Of a stretch of 64,000 nt of DNA, positions 11,403-23,829 are shown in pieces. The stretch's first letter is position 1. Every line of letters begins with the position of its first letter. The stretch is from positions 106,003,525 through 106,067,524 of the forward strand of contig NC_079147.1 in NCBI RefSeq assembly GCF_945859685.1, given 5' to 3'. The position numbers and the translations under genes are program-made. The stretch comes from Eupeodes corollae (lineage: Eukaryota > Arthropoda > Insecta > Diptera > Syrphidae). Below the pieces are notes generated by a model. That model saw only the letters and a list, made by a program, of their open reading frames with translations, was not told the DNA's origin and did no database searches.

Positions 11403-13384
11403 ATAATGATTCGGTTCGGGCGCTGCGTCTAATATTTAGTCGTCATAAGCATCCACCAAAGTTGGTAATTTGATCAAGGAGATTTTTGAAAAAGCTTTTA
11501 GAAGAAAATTGTTTTGCGAGATTTGAAAATCCAACTCTTGCAAGAATTGGACCTCTCTTCTGGAATTTATTGAAACCAACTACGTAGTAGGCCGCTTGTC
11601 CAAAATCATTTTTAGACTTATTACCAAAATCTATCATATTAATAAAGCTTCATTATATGTTTTTAATTCGTGTGGAAAAAAACACGTCTCAAAAAACAAT
11701 CTTTTAAACTGCATTATATTCCCCATTTAAAACATTCTTAAAAGTATTCAAATTTGTTACTACCCTTGTAGGCGCACTGGTACTGAATTATTTTTTATTT
11801 TATATCAATTCAATCCAAATTGCAAAGCGATTGACCAAAAATTTATTTAAAATAGGAAAACTTTTAAATTGGAGTGCTCAACTAATATTTGATGTTTTAT
11901 TTTTCATGGTTGTCGTCACTAATGGTTTTCTAAAATAGGACGACCAACGATGATGAAGAAGATAATACCGCTCCTACCGCGTTCCGTTCGGTCGTCGGTC
12001 GTCGTAGCCAGCGCCAGCGGCGGCGTTCTCAGCCGAGCCAACTAGAAAAATGGTTGGATTTCATTATTTTATCTTTGCGAACAGATCAAGGACGCTTCTT
12101 GAGGACATTAATTTGCATAAGACCACAAAAATAGTATGCGGAGATATATTGTTCGCGGTTCATCCTTTTTATTTCTTCGACTTAACTCAACTCTTGTTCT
12201 TCTTCATTCGTTCGAAATGATTTTGTTATTATAAAATTGAAAAATGAGCTAAGAAAAATAAATTAATTCCCTTTTTGCTTTGGTTTACTTTCAGTTCTCT
12301 TCACTTTTTGCGGTGTGCTTCGCGAACGCGGAAAACTGAACGCTATGACAATTCTTTCATTTTCATTAAAAGAGTTCAAGGCGGAAATGGTGCGGTCATC
12401 CATTTTGTGTGGTATGTCTCATCGTTTATCGTTTCTTTTCTTTGGTTTTTGTCTTCTTTATATTTTCTGAACTTAATGAGAATTTTTAATGCGTCGCGTG
12501 TCCTTTTTTCCTTGTTTGCTTTTGCTTAAGGACAAAGTTATGAATATTTTTGAAGTGGTTATTACGTTTTTGTATTTTTATAGATATTGTTCACACAGCA
12601 TTTATTTTATAATCTTAATTGGCATTGTCAGAAGAAAAGTCATGAAAAATTACTTAAGTCACTCAGGAGAAGAATAAAGGCTCAGCTTTGTCATTCGTTT
12701 ATGTACTTTTAAGCCACAATTTTTTCAATGGGCAAGGACATTTTATGAGCTATGTTGATGCTTTATTAGATGTTTTCGGAGGGGGCAAATATAATTTTTA
12801 GGTAGGTATGTATGTAGGTAGGTATTTGGTTGTTGTGTTTTATGAAAGTGATTTACTTTAGTATTTATCTGCCCCTTGCACAATTGAGCAGGGAAAATAA
12901 TAATAGAATAAAATCCTTTGTTGAAAAATCTTAATGAATATAGAGATATGAACATATACAACAAGGTTCAATCTTTAGAGTGATTTAAAAAAGGTCTTGT
13001 TCATTTAAAAAGAATTATTGAGATTTTGAGTGGAAAGCAAGTAAACATTAGAAGAAAGATAAGATGGGGTTTACATTTTGTAAAAGGGTTTTTTTTCTCA
13101 TAGAAATAAATTAAAAAGAATTAAAGGAACATGCATACAAAACAAAAATATAAATTTATTTAAGTTTTTTACAATTTTCTCTAATTTCCTTAAAGAAGCT
13201 GGTGATTACAAGTATAAGAACTTGAAAAACTAAATTAGATCAATTAGAAGTGATCACATATTTAGCAACTAATTTTTTGTATTCAAAATATATTGATTAA
13301 AAATTACATATAACTTTGAATGGAAAAACTTACGAAATAAATTTTTAGAATTTATACATTTTTAGAATAGCAAAAACTTTCATT
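11403..13384. other. non-repetitive stretch with a GC-rich island
   Basis: 11938-12060 is sharply GC-richer than its surroundings (runs such as GTCGTCGTAGCCAGCGCCAG and GGCGGCGTTCTCAGCC). It is the kind of sequence seen at fly promoters or 5' untranslated exons; one frame stays open for about 65 codons but is low-complexity. A pyrimidine tract ending TTACTTTCAG at about 12285-12294 could be a splice acceptor. A short GTAG/GTAT microsatellite sits at 12800-12825. Transcription direction cannot be decided from the sequence. I do not call a gene. Confidence 0.35.
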
Positions 13385-14190
13385 TTACTTTGGTTAAGGA
13401 ACCATGGCCAACGCATGAAGTTAGGCTTCCATTATCAGTTTTCGAATGCTATCGAATGGATAGAGTTAATGGCATTGGTGGTGAAGTTGCAATCTTTATT
13501 AAAAACTCAATTTAACATTCGCTTGTTGTTTAAACACTAGTAGTATTTAGAGAACATAGGCATTGAAATAATATTAAAACAGTGAAGAATTATTCTATTT
13601 ATTTTGTTAGATCTTTATCAGATATAAAAAGAAAATATTTGAAACAAGATTTAATAAAGTTTTGCAATATCATTAAGTGTAATAGTTAATTGTAAGGTGG
13701 AGATTTTAACTGTTTTCATAGGGATTGAGGTTGTTGACGAGCAAATGCTTGGGGTAATGTTTTGGCTGTCTATATTTACCAATCAATATCTTATTCCGTT
13801 GTTGTTAAACGTATTTTCCTGCTGGTTCACGTAGTAGTCCCTGGGTCCTTGATCTTTTTGTAATCAATGTTTCCAACCATGTTTAGCAACCTATTTCATG
13901 TTATGTTAATAATTCGGATCATAGTCCTGCTTTTTGTGATCTTTTGTGGTCGGCTAAGAAAAAAGTGCAATATTTTTTTGAAAGCATTTAGAAAACAAAT
14001 AAATTTTAAATTTCAACATGTTTCCATTAATATCGAAAATGTTTCATGTAAAGATAATGTGGATTCCAATGTTAAAAACTTTACAGAAACTGTCTTTACC
14101 TCTAAGGATGCAAGTGTTCCAAAAAGAAATAGAGATTGAAAAATGTAAGCAGTTTCCAATACAAATTTTTAAACTTATTTGGGTCAGAAA
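13385..14190 (+). pseudogene. jockey-like non-LTR retroposon relic, endonuclease part
   Basis: In shifting frames there are signatures of the apurinic-type endonuclease of non-LTR elements. YRMDRVNGIGGEVAIFIKNS lies at about 13450-13513, GGDFNCFHRD near 13700, and NNSDHSPAFCDLLW near 13910-13950 (the SDH active-site motif). FTETVFTSKDASVPKRN follows near 14085-14140, typical of the linker to the reverse transcriptase. Stops and shifts make it inactive. It ends where another element's RT region starts, so the two pieces are probably separate insertions. Confidence 0.65.
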
Positions 14191-14194
14191 CTTG

Positions 14195-16175
14195 GATAGA
14201 AGGAACTGCAAAAATATCGTCAACCTTTATCACAACTGTTTGATCACAACCTTCTTAAAAGCTCCTCCAGTATAGATAAACTAGAACTTTCTGTGAATCA
14301 TCTCACCGAAGCCTTTAATGAATCAATGAGAACTTCATGCTCTGTAACCATTTTAAAGGGTAAAAAGAAACCTCATTGGTGGCGTAAAGAACTAGAACCA
14401 TTCAGAAAGAGCTGTCGCAAACTCTTCAATATAGATCTAAGTACACTAGACCTCCTTCTGACTGAGACTTATACAAACAAGCTCTAAAACAATATAAAAA
14501 AGAATTAAGGAAGAGTAAGAGGTCTTCTTGGAGAAACTTTTGTGGTAAAATAGAAAATACTTCAGAAGCCTCAAGACTCAGGAAAATTTTTTCAAAAAGT
14601 CCAGCCATACCTAGTGCTTTAAAGACAGAAGCAGGTACGTGGACTATCACAGATGAAGAATCCCTTAATCTGTTATTAGACACCAACTTTCAAGGTAGCT
14701 CTAACATACTCAACGACTTAACATCAGAGTCTCAAGCTTCTACAAGCCATTTAGTTGATCTAATAACGCGGGAAAAACTGCAATGGGCCATAGACAGCTT
14801 TGATCCATATAAATCTTCAGGACCAGACGGAATCCTTCCAGCCGAACTCTAAAAATGCTCAGACATGATCATTCCACCATTGGAAATCATTCTGACAAGC
14901 TGTTTTAATTTGAGATAAGATCTTACTCTAAGGGAAAATCAGTAGAATCAGCACTTCACTCGCTGGTACGTATTATTGAACATTCCCTCGAATACAAAGA
15001 ATATAACTTAGTAGCGTTCCTAGATATTGAAGGAGCTTTCAACAACGTCAGTTAATATAAGCGATCACAACAGCAATGGATAAACTGAAATTAGAGAAAT
15101 CCTCATAGATCTTATAAGTCTCATGCTCAAGAGCAGGACAATAACTTCTAGCATGAGAAGTTTTACTACCACCAGATCGGTGAAATCGAGGCACCCCCAA
15201 GGTGGGGTCCTTTCGCCTCTTTTATGGAACATGGTAGTAAACGACCTACTTACATCATTGGAAGCAGAGGGTTTCAAGGTGATTGCCTATGCTGACGACG
15301 TTGCAATATCCGTATCTGGGAAGCACCCCCAAGTTCTCTCGGAAGTCCTACAAAATGCTTTAAATAGGCTAACAAAATGGGCTAAGCAATGTGAATTGCA
15401 CGTCAATCCACATAAAACAGAATTAATACTCTTTTCGAGAAGATCTAAAATTCCTCAGATTAGCCCACCAAGATTAGAGGAATACCATTAAGCTTTTCCG
15501 ACCAAGCTAAATATTTGGGCCTCATTTTAGACAAAAAACTAAATTGGAAGGCAAATATTGATGAAAGAGTAAAAAAGGCTACTGTAGCGCTTTTTACTAG
15601 TAAAAAGGCCATAGGATCAAAATGGGGCTTCTACCCAAAAATAACCCACTGGCTATACACTTCGTTAATCAGACCGATACTCAATTATGGTGCTGTCGTA
15701 TGGTAAGCCGCACTGGACAAGATGGTTAATCTAAATAAGCTCATCAAAGTCCAGCAGTCAGCAGGTATGTGCATCACAGGAGCGCTTCGCTCAACACCAA
15801 GCGCAGCACTGGAAGTGCTTTTAAACCTAACACCTCTTGACATCTTTTCCAAAATGGTGGCAGCCAACTCATGTTTGAGGCTTAGAGCCACCTCTCAATG
15901 GACCAGTAAAAATATTGGACATACTACTATTCTAGACAGTTTCAGTTTTCAGATATGTACCAGAATTGGCCGATGGGAGAGCATGCATCAAAGCTGTGGT
16001 ATCTCTTACAACAATACTCACTGCCGTAGCTGCGGAGACCAACATGAAAGGGGAGTAGTGATTCAGTTCCTCTGTAAGTGCTTCGGAAAGGCATTCTTTA
16101 ACGATCTCGATGAACTTTACGAGACGAAGATTAAAGGCTTGATTTATTTCCCGAATGCGATGAAGGGGCTGTAGG
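14195..16175 (+). pseudogene. non-LTR retroposon relic (LOA/R1-like), reverse transcriptase
   Basis: A decayed ORF2 runs left to right. The pre-RT region has KKPHWWRKELEPFRKSCRKL (14365-14425). RT blocks include SFDPYKSSGPDGILPAEL (14800-14850), HPQGGVLSPLLWNMVVNDLL and the catalytic AYADDVAIS (about 15283-15310). They are followed by LHVNPHKTELILFSR, MGLILDKKLNWKANI and HWLYTSLIRPILNYGAVVW. After the RT come ALRSTPSAALEVLLNLTPLD and a degenerate Cys-His segment near 16015-16060. At least five stops or shifts interrupt it. Clade assignment to LOA/R1-like elements rests on the RT motifs and tail style; a tree would be needed. The 3' end is near 16175. Confidence 0.75.
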
Positions 16176-16872
16176 ATAGCTAATATTTTCAATATAAATC
16201 CGTCATAATATTTTCTTTTCATATAATATATTATTTTCAAAACATACTACCAACGAGTTTATGGCGCATTCCTGCTTTAGTTGAGTCGCAGCAAGGGCTG
16301 CTTTTCGTTGAGACTGCCATCTCTTCCTACTTACCTAACTTTTTACTAGTACTAGATGCTGGATTCATCAAAGCAAAATCATCCAAAATCGCCAGTATAT
16401 ACTAAAAAAATATGTCCACAATTAAATTAGCTGCTAAAAGTACTTCATAATTAAAAGGAAACTTTATCCAGAGGGAAGATTTTTGGACTATGAGTTTTGC
16501 TATATAGAGCACAGTTATACACACAGTATTCTGATGAAATCCTGTGTCTTCGCCAAAGCCAACTTGAAATTCTAGATCTCCAACATATCTTTAAATTATT
16601 CACATCTTTTATTCACTGGGAATGGCGCTCCTCCCCTTTTTTCAGTTTAAACACTTTCTTAATTTTTTTTATATAGTCAGCATTGAGAAATATTAGATGT
16701 AATAATTGTTAAAGTAAGTTTCTTACGTAAAATTTAACAATTCAACGTTCTCTTCTTCAAAACGGTTAAGTATTTTGAAATTGTAACTTTCGATCAGTCT
16801 TGGCTCTTTGTAAAATATTTGTGACCTGCCATTAAAACAAATAAAATGGACCAATTGCTTTGAAATAAGACT
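16176..16872. other. AT-rich DNA, possible LINE 3' end then nothing recognised
   Basis: The first ~60 bp may be the 3' untranslated end of the preceding retroposon. The rest shows no coding or repeat signal within this window. Confidence 0.4.
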
Positions 16873-16887
16873 CACGAATAAATACTA

Positions 16888-17184
16888 TTAAATAAATTGG
16901 GTGGCGCAACAATCCGTTGTGAACCAGGGCCTAGTGACTTACAATTCTCAACCATTCCTGTGTGCGAGTACTGTTGTCAGGAATAGACCTATAATTTTAG
17001 GCCGAATCCGAACGGCTAATTGGAGAAAGCATTTTTTTCATGACAAGAATTACTCTTGAAGGATTTTTTCATTTCCTCGCAAGAGGCAGTACCCGCGAAA
17101 ATTATTTTTTTTTAAATTCAGGTGGCACAGGCAGGGATTGAACCCAAGACCCCAACGTACTAACCATCATGCCACGGGTACTAA
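16888..17184 (-). mobile_element. tRNA-derived SINE with 15-bp target-site duplication
   Basis: Second copy of the family seen at 3764-4076, in the same orientation. The tRNA-like head is at the right end (about 17180 down to 17120, box B GGTTCAATCCC) and the CGCCACCCAATTT tail is at the left. The direct repeat CACGAATAAATACTA at 16873-16887 and 17185-17199 fixes both ends. A few bases are missing near box A relative to the first copy. Confidence 0.85.
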
Positions 17185-17379
17185 CACGAATAAATACTAG
17201 AAAGAAAAAGATGTGGATTCATACCATTTAAAGTATTTAATGGACAAATTCATCCAAAGCTACTTAATTCTATTTACTATGGTAAGGAACTGGAAATTCA
17301 TTTAGCGGTTTCAAAAGTATAGGTCTGGAATTGATAATCTGTCAAACTACGTTGTTTAGTCATTTTTTTTTTCAGTTGA

Positions 17380-18115
17380 GAGTCTGACATTTACGAAAAT
17401 GGATCGCTCAATTTTCGCACAACGTTTATATAATTTGTAAAACATTCTACAAAAATGGTTATTTTGCCACAGCCACATCAACCTTAAGAAGAGATTATGG
17501 TTTACAAAATCGTCCAATTACGCAAGCAATTGGCAAAATTGTGAAAAAATTTGAAAACACTGGCACTGGATTGGTTACAGATATTGTGAGGCCTGGCATC
17601 ATCGTTTGGCACGTACCACTGAAAAATATCGCTGCTGTAAGTGAAATGTTGCCGAAGACCCCAATGTGTCAATTTCTCGTCGTTCGCAGGAATTAAAACT
17701 GTCTTACGGCACATTATGTCGTATTTTGCATTTGAATCCACAACTTCATCCATAAAAAACAACAACTGAAGCCAGCTGACCATTCACAACGTCGTCGTAG
17801 ATACGTCGAATGGGCGCTTGAATAACAGGCGGTGGAGGTCGATTTTTCGACAAAAAATTTCATCAACAACAAGGCACATTTCTCAATCGGTAGTTGGTGG
17901 CTAAGTTCATAATCAAAATTAACGTATTTAGGGTTTTCTGACCGCTTAATTTCTCGTCGTGTGATATCAACTTTAACTTTTGAGCACTTAAAACCCAACT
18001 TAATGAAGTTATAGCTGAGATACTACTCAATATGTATCAAAAAGTGGTCGAACATTACCTCGAAACAATCGCTGCGTGGTGGTCATTTAAATGATGTACT
18101 ATTCGACGTTCGAAC
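17380..18115 (+). pseudogene. DD41D-type mariner relic with internal deletion
   Basis: 17450-17800 translates in pieces to the DNA-binding half of a mariner transposase: ATSTLRRDYGLQNRPITQAI, then AEDPNVSISRRSQELKLSYG. Next comes a fragment where the first catalytic motif FSDEAHF reads as NKAHF (about 17868-17880). The rest of the catalytic core is missing. The text resumes near 18010 with the C-terminal end, LRGGHLNDVLF (about 18070-18100). Both Asp-rich core blocks are lost, so it cannot be active. It is more closely related in style to the 6.2-kb relic than to the 47-kb copy. Confidence 0.75.
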
Positions 18116-18119
18116 TTTA

Positions 18120-20391
18120 TATTATATTTATTATGTGCTTTATTTACCTTTACTTTTGAAACCGCAAAATGGATAACCCTATGCAATAAAGATACTTTAT
18201 CCATATAGGATATATATTAAATGACTATAGTGTGTCAAGTTTAAAAAAATTTGAATACATTTTAAGGTGAAGGTTTCCCTTCATTGACTTTATAGGATGT
18301 ATGTGTATGCAAGACGACAAGGTTCTTCGAAATGAAAAAGAGTTACATTTTCAACTTCAACTGAAAATATTACTTCATTATTAAGTAAAATGTTATTTAT
18401 CTCTATAAAGAAAAAAGAAAAAATCACTTTACTACTATGGAATATACAAAACATCCCACATATGAAATACAAAAACCACGAAAACCACTACACAACACAC
18501 ATACCCTTTCTTTCTTTGAAAAAATGAAGGTTCCTCAAAAACATTTCTCTTTTAACAAGATCCTCAAAAAAGCCTATCTGAATTAAAAATTATATGTAAA
18601 TAATGCACACAGAGATTACCAGTTTACAAGCCCTCAAATTAATTTATTTTCTCTCTACTGGGGGTGGCTCCTGTATACCTTCCTCCCATCAGGGCTATAC
18701 CAACAAAAATAAAGAAATGTTTCCTTTTTTTGATAAACAAATTTCTGTAGAACTCAGTTCATCCTATTAAAGGCTAACACAGAGCCTTACATTCCTATAA
18801 GCCTTCAAAAAAAAATACATACAAACATATATATGTTTGTGTAAAAATAAAAATAAAAACAAGGAAAAACGAAAAACGAAAATGTTGCTCTTAGAACTCA
18901 TGAAAAGGAGATAAATTACACATAAGCATGGGCGGCGTAATAGAGAGAAGAACAAGTAGACTCCTCCTGTGTGTGTCCCAAAGGATAATACTCTAGAAGG
19001 AGAAAACTTTTTTGATGTGAAAATCCACTCTTGAGGAAAAACTTTTAATAATCTGAATTATCCGGTTCCGTATCGTCGTCGTCGTAGAAAGGTAGAGCGT
19101 AGTATAGAGGTAGGTAAGTGCGAAGACAAGACAAGTATACCTATAGACTGTCTCTGTATCTTGAATTTTTATATTCGAGCCACTTATTCTACCTTGTGTC
19201 CTTTTTTTGTTCGTCTGCACTGTACCCCACCTTAAGTTTACGTTTACGTTTACGTACAGTACATTTATTCCAATTTCAGCGCAGTTGGTTTTTGTTGGTT
19301 TATTCTTCTTGTGAATATTTTTGCTGTTTGTTTATATGCGCATTTAACAGCCAACTAACTCGCCACACTACCCGCTCCTGCCCGTCTTCCTGGTACGACT
19401 GCGAGTAGTCCATAGTCAATGCCAAAGAGCTATAGTGCGAGTGCTGGCAGAGCCAACAGCGCCAGCGGAGCAAAAGTAAGAAAAAGGAGTAGTGGCAGGG
19501 CAGTAGAGCCAGCCAAAAGGATTCTAAAGGCAACAGTGCGGCAGCGGTATAAAGATGAAGATGAAGATGAAAATGAAGATGAAGAACTTTAAGAAGTTTC
19601 TTCCAGCACTTTAACTTAATGCGTTTTAATCTGGTGTAAACGCTTTTGGTCCGATTCTCTTTCTCTTCTAAAGCAAGAGGTTTATATAGAAAACGAGAGG
19701 GATACGAATAACCCGTTCCCCTCGTTTTAGCCAGGTCTAACCCATCCCAACCATATTAAATTTGGCCCTGGTTGAGTGCACACACTTCTCATCTCAATCT
19801 TTGGTTATATTCGTATTCGGATTTGGTTTTTGCCTGGATTGCGATAAACTCAGCAAAAATGTTTGTATATAGCCTTGAGACGACGAAGAGCATTATTTTT
19901 GTGATGCAGTCAGGTGGAATTAATGCTGATACTTATTAAGAATCCTTTAGTGGAGTCTTATCTTGTGTTTCTCTATATGAGAGACAAATAGATCATCTAT
20001 TACAGGACGGTTCACTTTCAAAAAAACACACTTTCCATGTGTTTTCAAGTTATAACTGTCCTGGACAAAATAATATGAACATTTATTTCTTTTGAGTTTA
20101 GCTGGCTTCCTTGACTTAAGTCAACTAAAAGGTCATGAGGAAGCTATAGGAACACTTGAAGACAAATTTCATCTTATTCGGTAAAAAAGTAAAATTTTTG
20201 GTAGAATTGTTAATCTCGGACTGATTTAGAAGTTATGTCTAACTTTCCTTACATAGAAGCTGGTTCAGCGAAAAACGAAACACTATTCTAAAAAACAACT
20301 GTCATTTAAGCTCTGTATAAAAGAGACTTATCCATAAGTGAGATGGCGAAAGTAGTTTAAGATCTTGCAAAAATGTTACCCAAATGCCTTT
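18120..20391. other. intergenic or intronic DNA with a GC-richer island at 19.09-19.60 kb
   Basis: 19060-19600 stands out by base composition: repeated GTCGTC near 19073-19087, purine/pyrimidine-mixed text with CAACAGCGCCAGCGGAGC near 19456, a TATAAAG at 19549-19555 and a (GATGAA)n microsatellite at about 19553-19590. It resembles an insect promoter or untranslated exon, but no conserved protein frame is present and the strand is undecided. The flanks are AT-rich and featureless apart from short CTTT repeats near 18508. Confidence 0.35.
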
Positions 20392-21867
20392 AAAAAAAGA
20401 GGCTGGGATGCGACCCACACTGATAACTTCCCAACCCGTCTGTCGATTTGTCTTGTTTAAAAGTTTGTCTATATGTACTTGTATCAATTTTTACCAAATT
20501 TGCGTACTACTTTTTGTAGATTTTTTCATGAAAAACGGACTATTGGATTTTTATATAAAAATCATTGAATATTGAAAACAATATTTTCTGTAAAATAAAT
20601 AAGTTTGAAGCCAATATCTAAAATTTTTGAAAAGATATTTGAGTCGAAAATCAATTTTTACCAACTTTTGTTAATTTTTTTTAGGTTTTTAATTTTTTGT
20701 ACAAAAACTATCAATTCGATTTTTTTCAAAATTTTACTGAATGTTAACAACAATATTTTTTGAAAGATAAAAGTAAATTAAAGCCAATATCTCAAAGTTT
20801 TGAAAAGATATTTGAGTCGATATTCAATTTTTACCAACTTTTGTTATTTTATTTTCGGTTTTTAATTTTTTGTAAAAAAACTATCAATTCGATTTTTTTC
20901 AAAATCTTACTGCACGTTGAAAACAATAGTTTTTGAAAGATTAAAGTGAATCAAAGCCAATATTTCAAAGTTTTGAAAAGATATTTGAGTCGAAAATTAA
21001 TTTTTACCAACTTTTATTATTTTTTTTTAGGTTTTTAATTTTTGTAAAAAAAACTGTCAATTCGATTTTTTTCAAAATTTTATTGAATATTGTTTTCAAT
21101 ATTTGTTATAAGATAAAATAAGTTTTAAGCCTAAATTTTAAGTTTTTGAAAAGATATTTGAATCAATATTCAATTTTTACCAACTTTGAGTAATGTTTTT
21201 TTTAGATTTTTATTTTTTATAAAAAAAACTGTCAATTCGATTTTTCTCAAAATTTTATCAGATTTCAAAAACATTGTTCTCCGTTGCTCAAAATTGTTTT
21301 GGAGATGAAATTATATTTTAGTCGTTAAATTTTGGAGGTGACAATTATTTTTTTTCAGTTTTTTTGATTTATAAAAAAAATCGTTAGATAGATTTTTTTC
21401 AAAAAATATGTATGTTTGGTATCACGTTACAATATATTATATAAAATTTAATTCAAGTCTCTAACGTTTTTGGTTCGTAAGATATTTAGGGTTAACCAAA
21501 ATTTTCACCTTTTTTTTAAACTGCTATAGTAAAAAAACCACCCACGCAATTTTCTTGAGAGCCCTTTCTGCATCTTTCTGCCTTATTATCTGTATAACAA
21601 AATTTATTTGGAGTCGATATCTCTTCTGGTTCTTGAGCTATGGACAACGAAAAAAACGTCGCGAACGTACGGACGTACGGACGTACGGACGTACGGACAT
21701 ACGGACGTACGGACGTACGGACGTACGAACGTACGTACACACGCACGCACAGACATCTTTCTAAAAATCTTTTATTTCGACTCTAGGTACCTTGAAACGT
21801 CGAGAAATGTCAAAATTTTCAATTTGACAAATCGGACCCATTACAATAACTTCCTATGGGAAGTTAA
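20392..21867 (-). mobile_element. INE-1/DINE-1-like element, full-length minus-strand copy
   Basis: It runs from the 3' stem-loop GAGGCTGGGATGCGACCC (20398) to the 5' palindrome AACTTCCtatGGGAAGTTAA (21849-21867), about 1.47 kb with no internal insertion. The tandem array shows repeated ATATTTGAGTCGAAAATCAA units at ~170-bp spacing (20634, 20810, 20981, 21151). The GTAC block (21664-21740) is unusually long, with seven or more GTACGGAC steps. This is the cleanest template for a consensus. Confidence 0.8.
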
Positions 21868-22640
21868 AAAGGCTAGGATGCGAGCCACTATCGGCCTTCT
21901 ATGCAGCGCCTTTGCGTGTCTATTGATTAGCTGCATTTGCCTGCTGACAATCCTCATTAAATCAGGGGTTTTTTGTTGGTGACTGCTTAAAGGCGGTCTC
22001 TTGCGATTGGAAAATCAAAAACATAACAAAGTATTAATAAATATTACCTAATGGATTGAAATGCTACTTGTTTCTTGTAGTGTTTGGGATTGGGACTATG
22101 AACCCAGCATGGCATCAACCCAGAACTCAAGCGGCAACAAGCTTTGTCCGGGCCGCCCTTAGAACAAGGTAAGCACGGAATAGTCGTTGGGAGCCTGTTT
22201 GCTATCCTTAGCAACAGACACGTTGGACCGAATCTGCGGAACACTTAGAAGGACCAGATATCCGAAATAAACGGCGGAAAATAATTTTGGGACCTAAAAG
22301 CTGTACTAGCTTTTCTCAGGAAGTTTCATATAATGTGTTGTTTGATTATTGTAAATCATTTAAAGGACAACTGAGTTTGACAGATGTCAAATTCCAGTGC
22401 CAACAAGTTAAAATGAATGGTTAAACAGAACAGTATTGACCGACATCCCAGTTGCAATAAAACATTATTGTGCTGTGGTAGATACTTACTTTAGAAGTAA
22501 TGCAATGTACGCAGCGCCTTGACAAATCGAAGATTTTCAACATTGAAAAATATGTTCTGTTTTCTCACAACATAGATTAAAAGTCTTAAAAAAAGAACAG
22601 GAACTACAAGTTTTTCAAATGATTTAGTTGCAATTAATAT
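21868..22640. other. unrecognised segment, partly GC-richer
   Basis: It begins AAAGGCTAGGATGCGAGCC, resembling the INE-1-like 3' end, but then departs from that family. 22080-22260 is GC-richer (CAAGCTTTGTCCGGGCCG) and could be part of an unknown repeat or retroelement. No protein domain is seen. Confidence 0.3.
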
Positions 22641-23826
22641 TAAAAAAAAGAGGCTGAGATGCGAGCCATTCGACTTGTGTTGCTTAAAAGTTTGTCTATA
22701 TGTACTCGTATCAATTTTACCAAATTTGCGTACTATTTTTTCTAGATTTTATTTCTTATTAAAAAACGGACTGTTGGATTTTTATATACAAATTACTGAA
22801 TATCGAAAACAATATTTTCTGTGAAATAAAATAAATTTCGAGACAATATTTTTAAGTTTTGAAAAGCTATTTGAGTCGAAAGTAAATTTTTACGAAGTTT
22901 TAGTATTGTTTTTTTTTAGAGTTTTATTTTTTGTAAAAAAAGCTGTCAATTCGATTTTTTAAAAATTTGACCAAATGTTGAAAACAATATTTCTTATAAG
23001 ATACAATTACTTTGAAGCCAATATTTAAAATTTTTAAAGAGATATTTGAGTCGAAAATCAATTTCTACCAACTTTTATAAATTTTTTTTTAGGTTTTTAT
23101 TTTTTGTAAAAAAACTGTCAATTCGTTTTTTCTCAACATTTTTCAAAATGTTGAAAACAATATTTCTTATAAGATAAAATAAGCTTGAAGCCTTAATTTC
23201 AAGTTTTTGAAAAGATATTTGAATCGATATTCAATTTTTACGAACTTTGAGTAATGTTTGTTTTTAGATTTTTGTTTTTTATACAAAAAACTGTCAATTA
23301 GATTTTTCTCAAAATTTTATCAGATGTCAAAAAAATTATTCTTCGTTGCACAAAATTGTTTCAGAGATGAAATCATATTTCAGTCGTAAAATTTTGGAGG
23401 TGACAAATTTTTTTTTCAGTTTTATTGATTTAAAAAAAAAAACGTTATATTGATTTTTTTCAAAAAATATACATGTTTAATATCACGTTACAATATATTA
23501 TTTAAAATTTAATTCAAGTCTCCAGCGTTTTTGGTTCGTAAGATATTTAGGGTTAACCAACATTTTCACCTTTTTTTCAAACTGCTATGGTAAAAAAACC
23601 ACCCACGCAATTTTCTTGAGAGCCCCTTCTGCATCTTTCTGCCTTATTATCTGTATAACAAAATTTATTTGAAGACGATATCTCTTCTGGTTCTTGAGCT
23701 ATGGACGACGAAAAAAAACGTCGCGAACGTACGGACGTACGGACGTACAAACGTACGTACACACGCACACGCACAGACATCTTTCTAAAAATCTTTTATT
23801 TCGACTCTTGGGACCTTGAAGGACCC
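22641..23826 (-). mobile_element. INE-1/DINE-1-like element, lacking its extreme 5' end
   Basis: The 3' end GAGGCTGAGATGCGAGCC is at 22649. The array, the motif block (TATCTCTTCTGGTTCTTGAG near 23679) and the GTAC block (23727-23765) are present. The copy stops at the GGACCTTGAA motif at 23812-23821, about 70 bp short of the 5' palindrome, where another copy of the family abuts. A short deletion also removes part of the 3' terminal region. Confidence 0.75.
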
Positions 23827-23829
23827 TAT

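Noticed and set aside
12275..12677. Two plus-strand frames after a possible splice acceptor
   Set aside because: The AT-rich, Phe/Tyr/Leu-dominated translation has no recognisable domain.
15685..16240. Minus-strand frames of 68 and 102 codons
   Set aside because: They are antisense to the recognisable plus-strand retroposon ORF.
19300..19533. 77-codon minus-strand frame with a hydrophobic start resembling a signal peptide
   Set aside because: It depends on a GC-rich island without coding-type composition or homology; more likely an untranslated or regulatory sequence.
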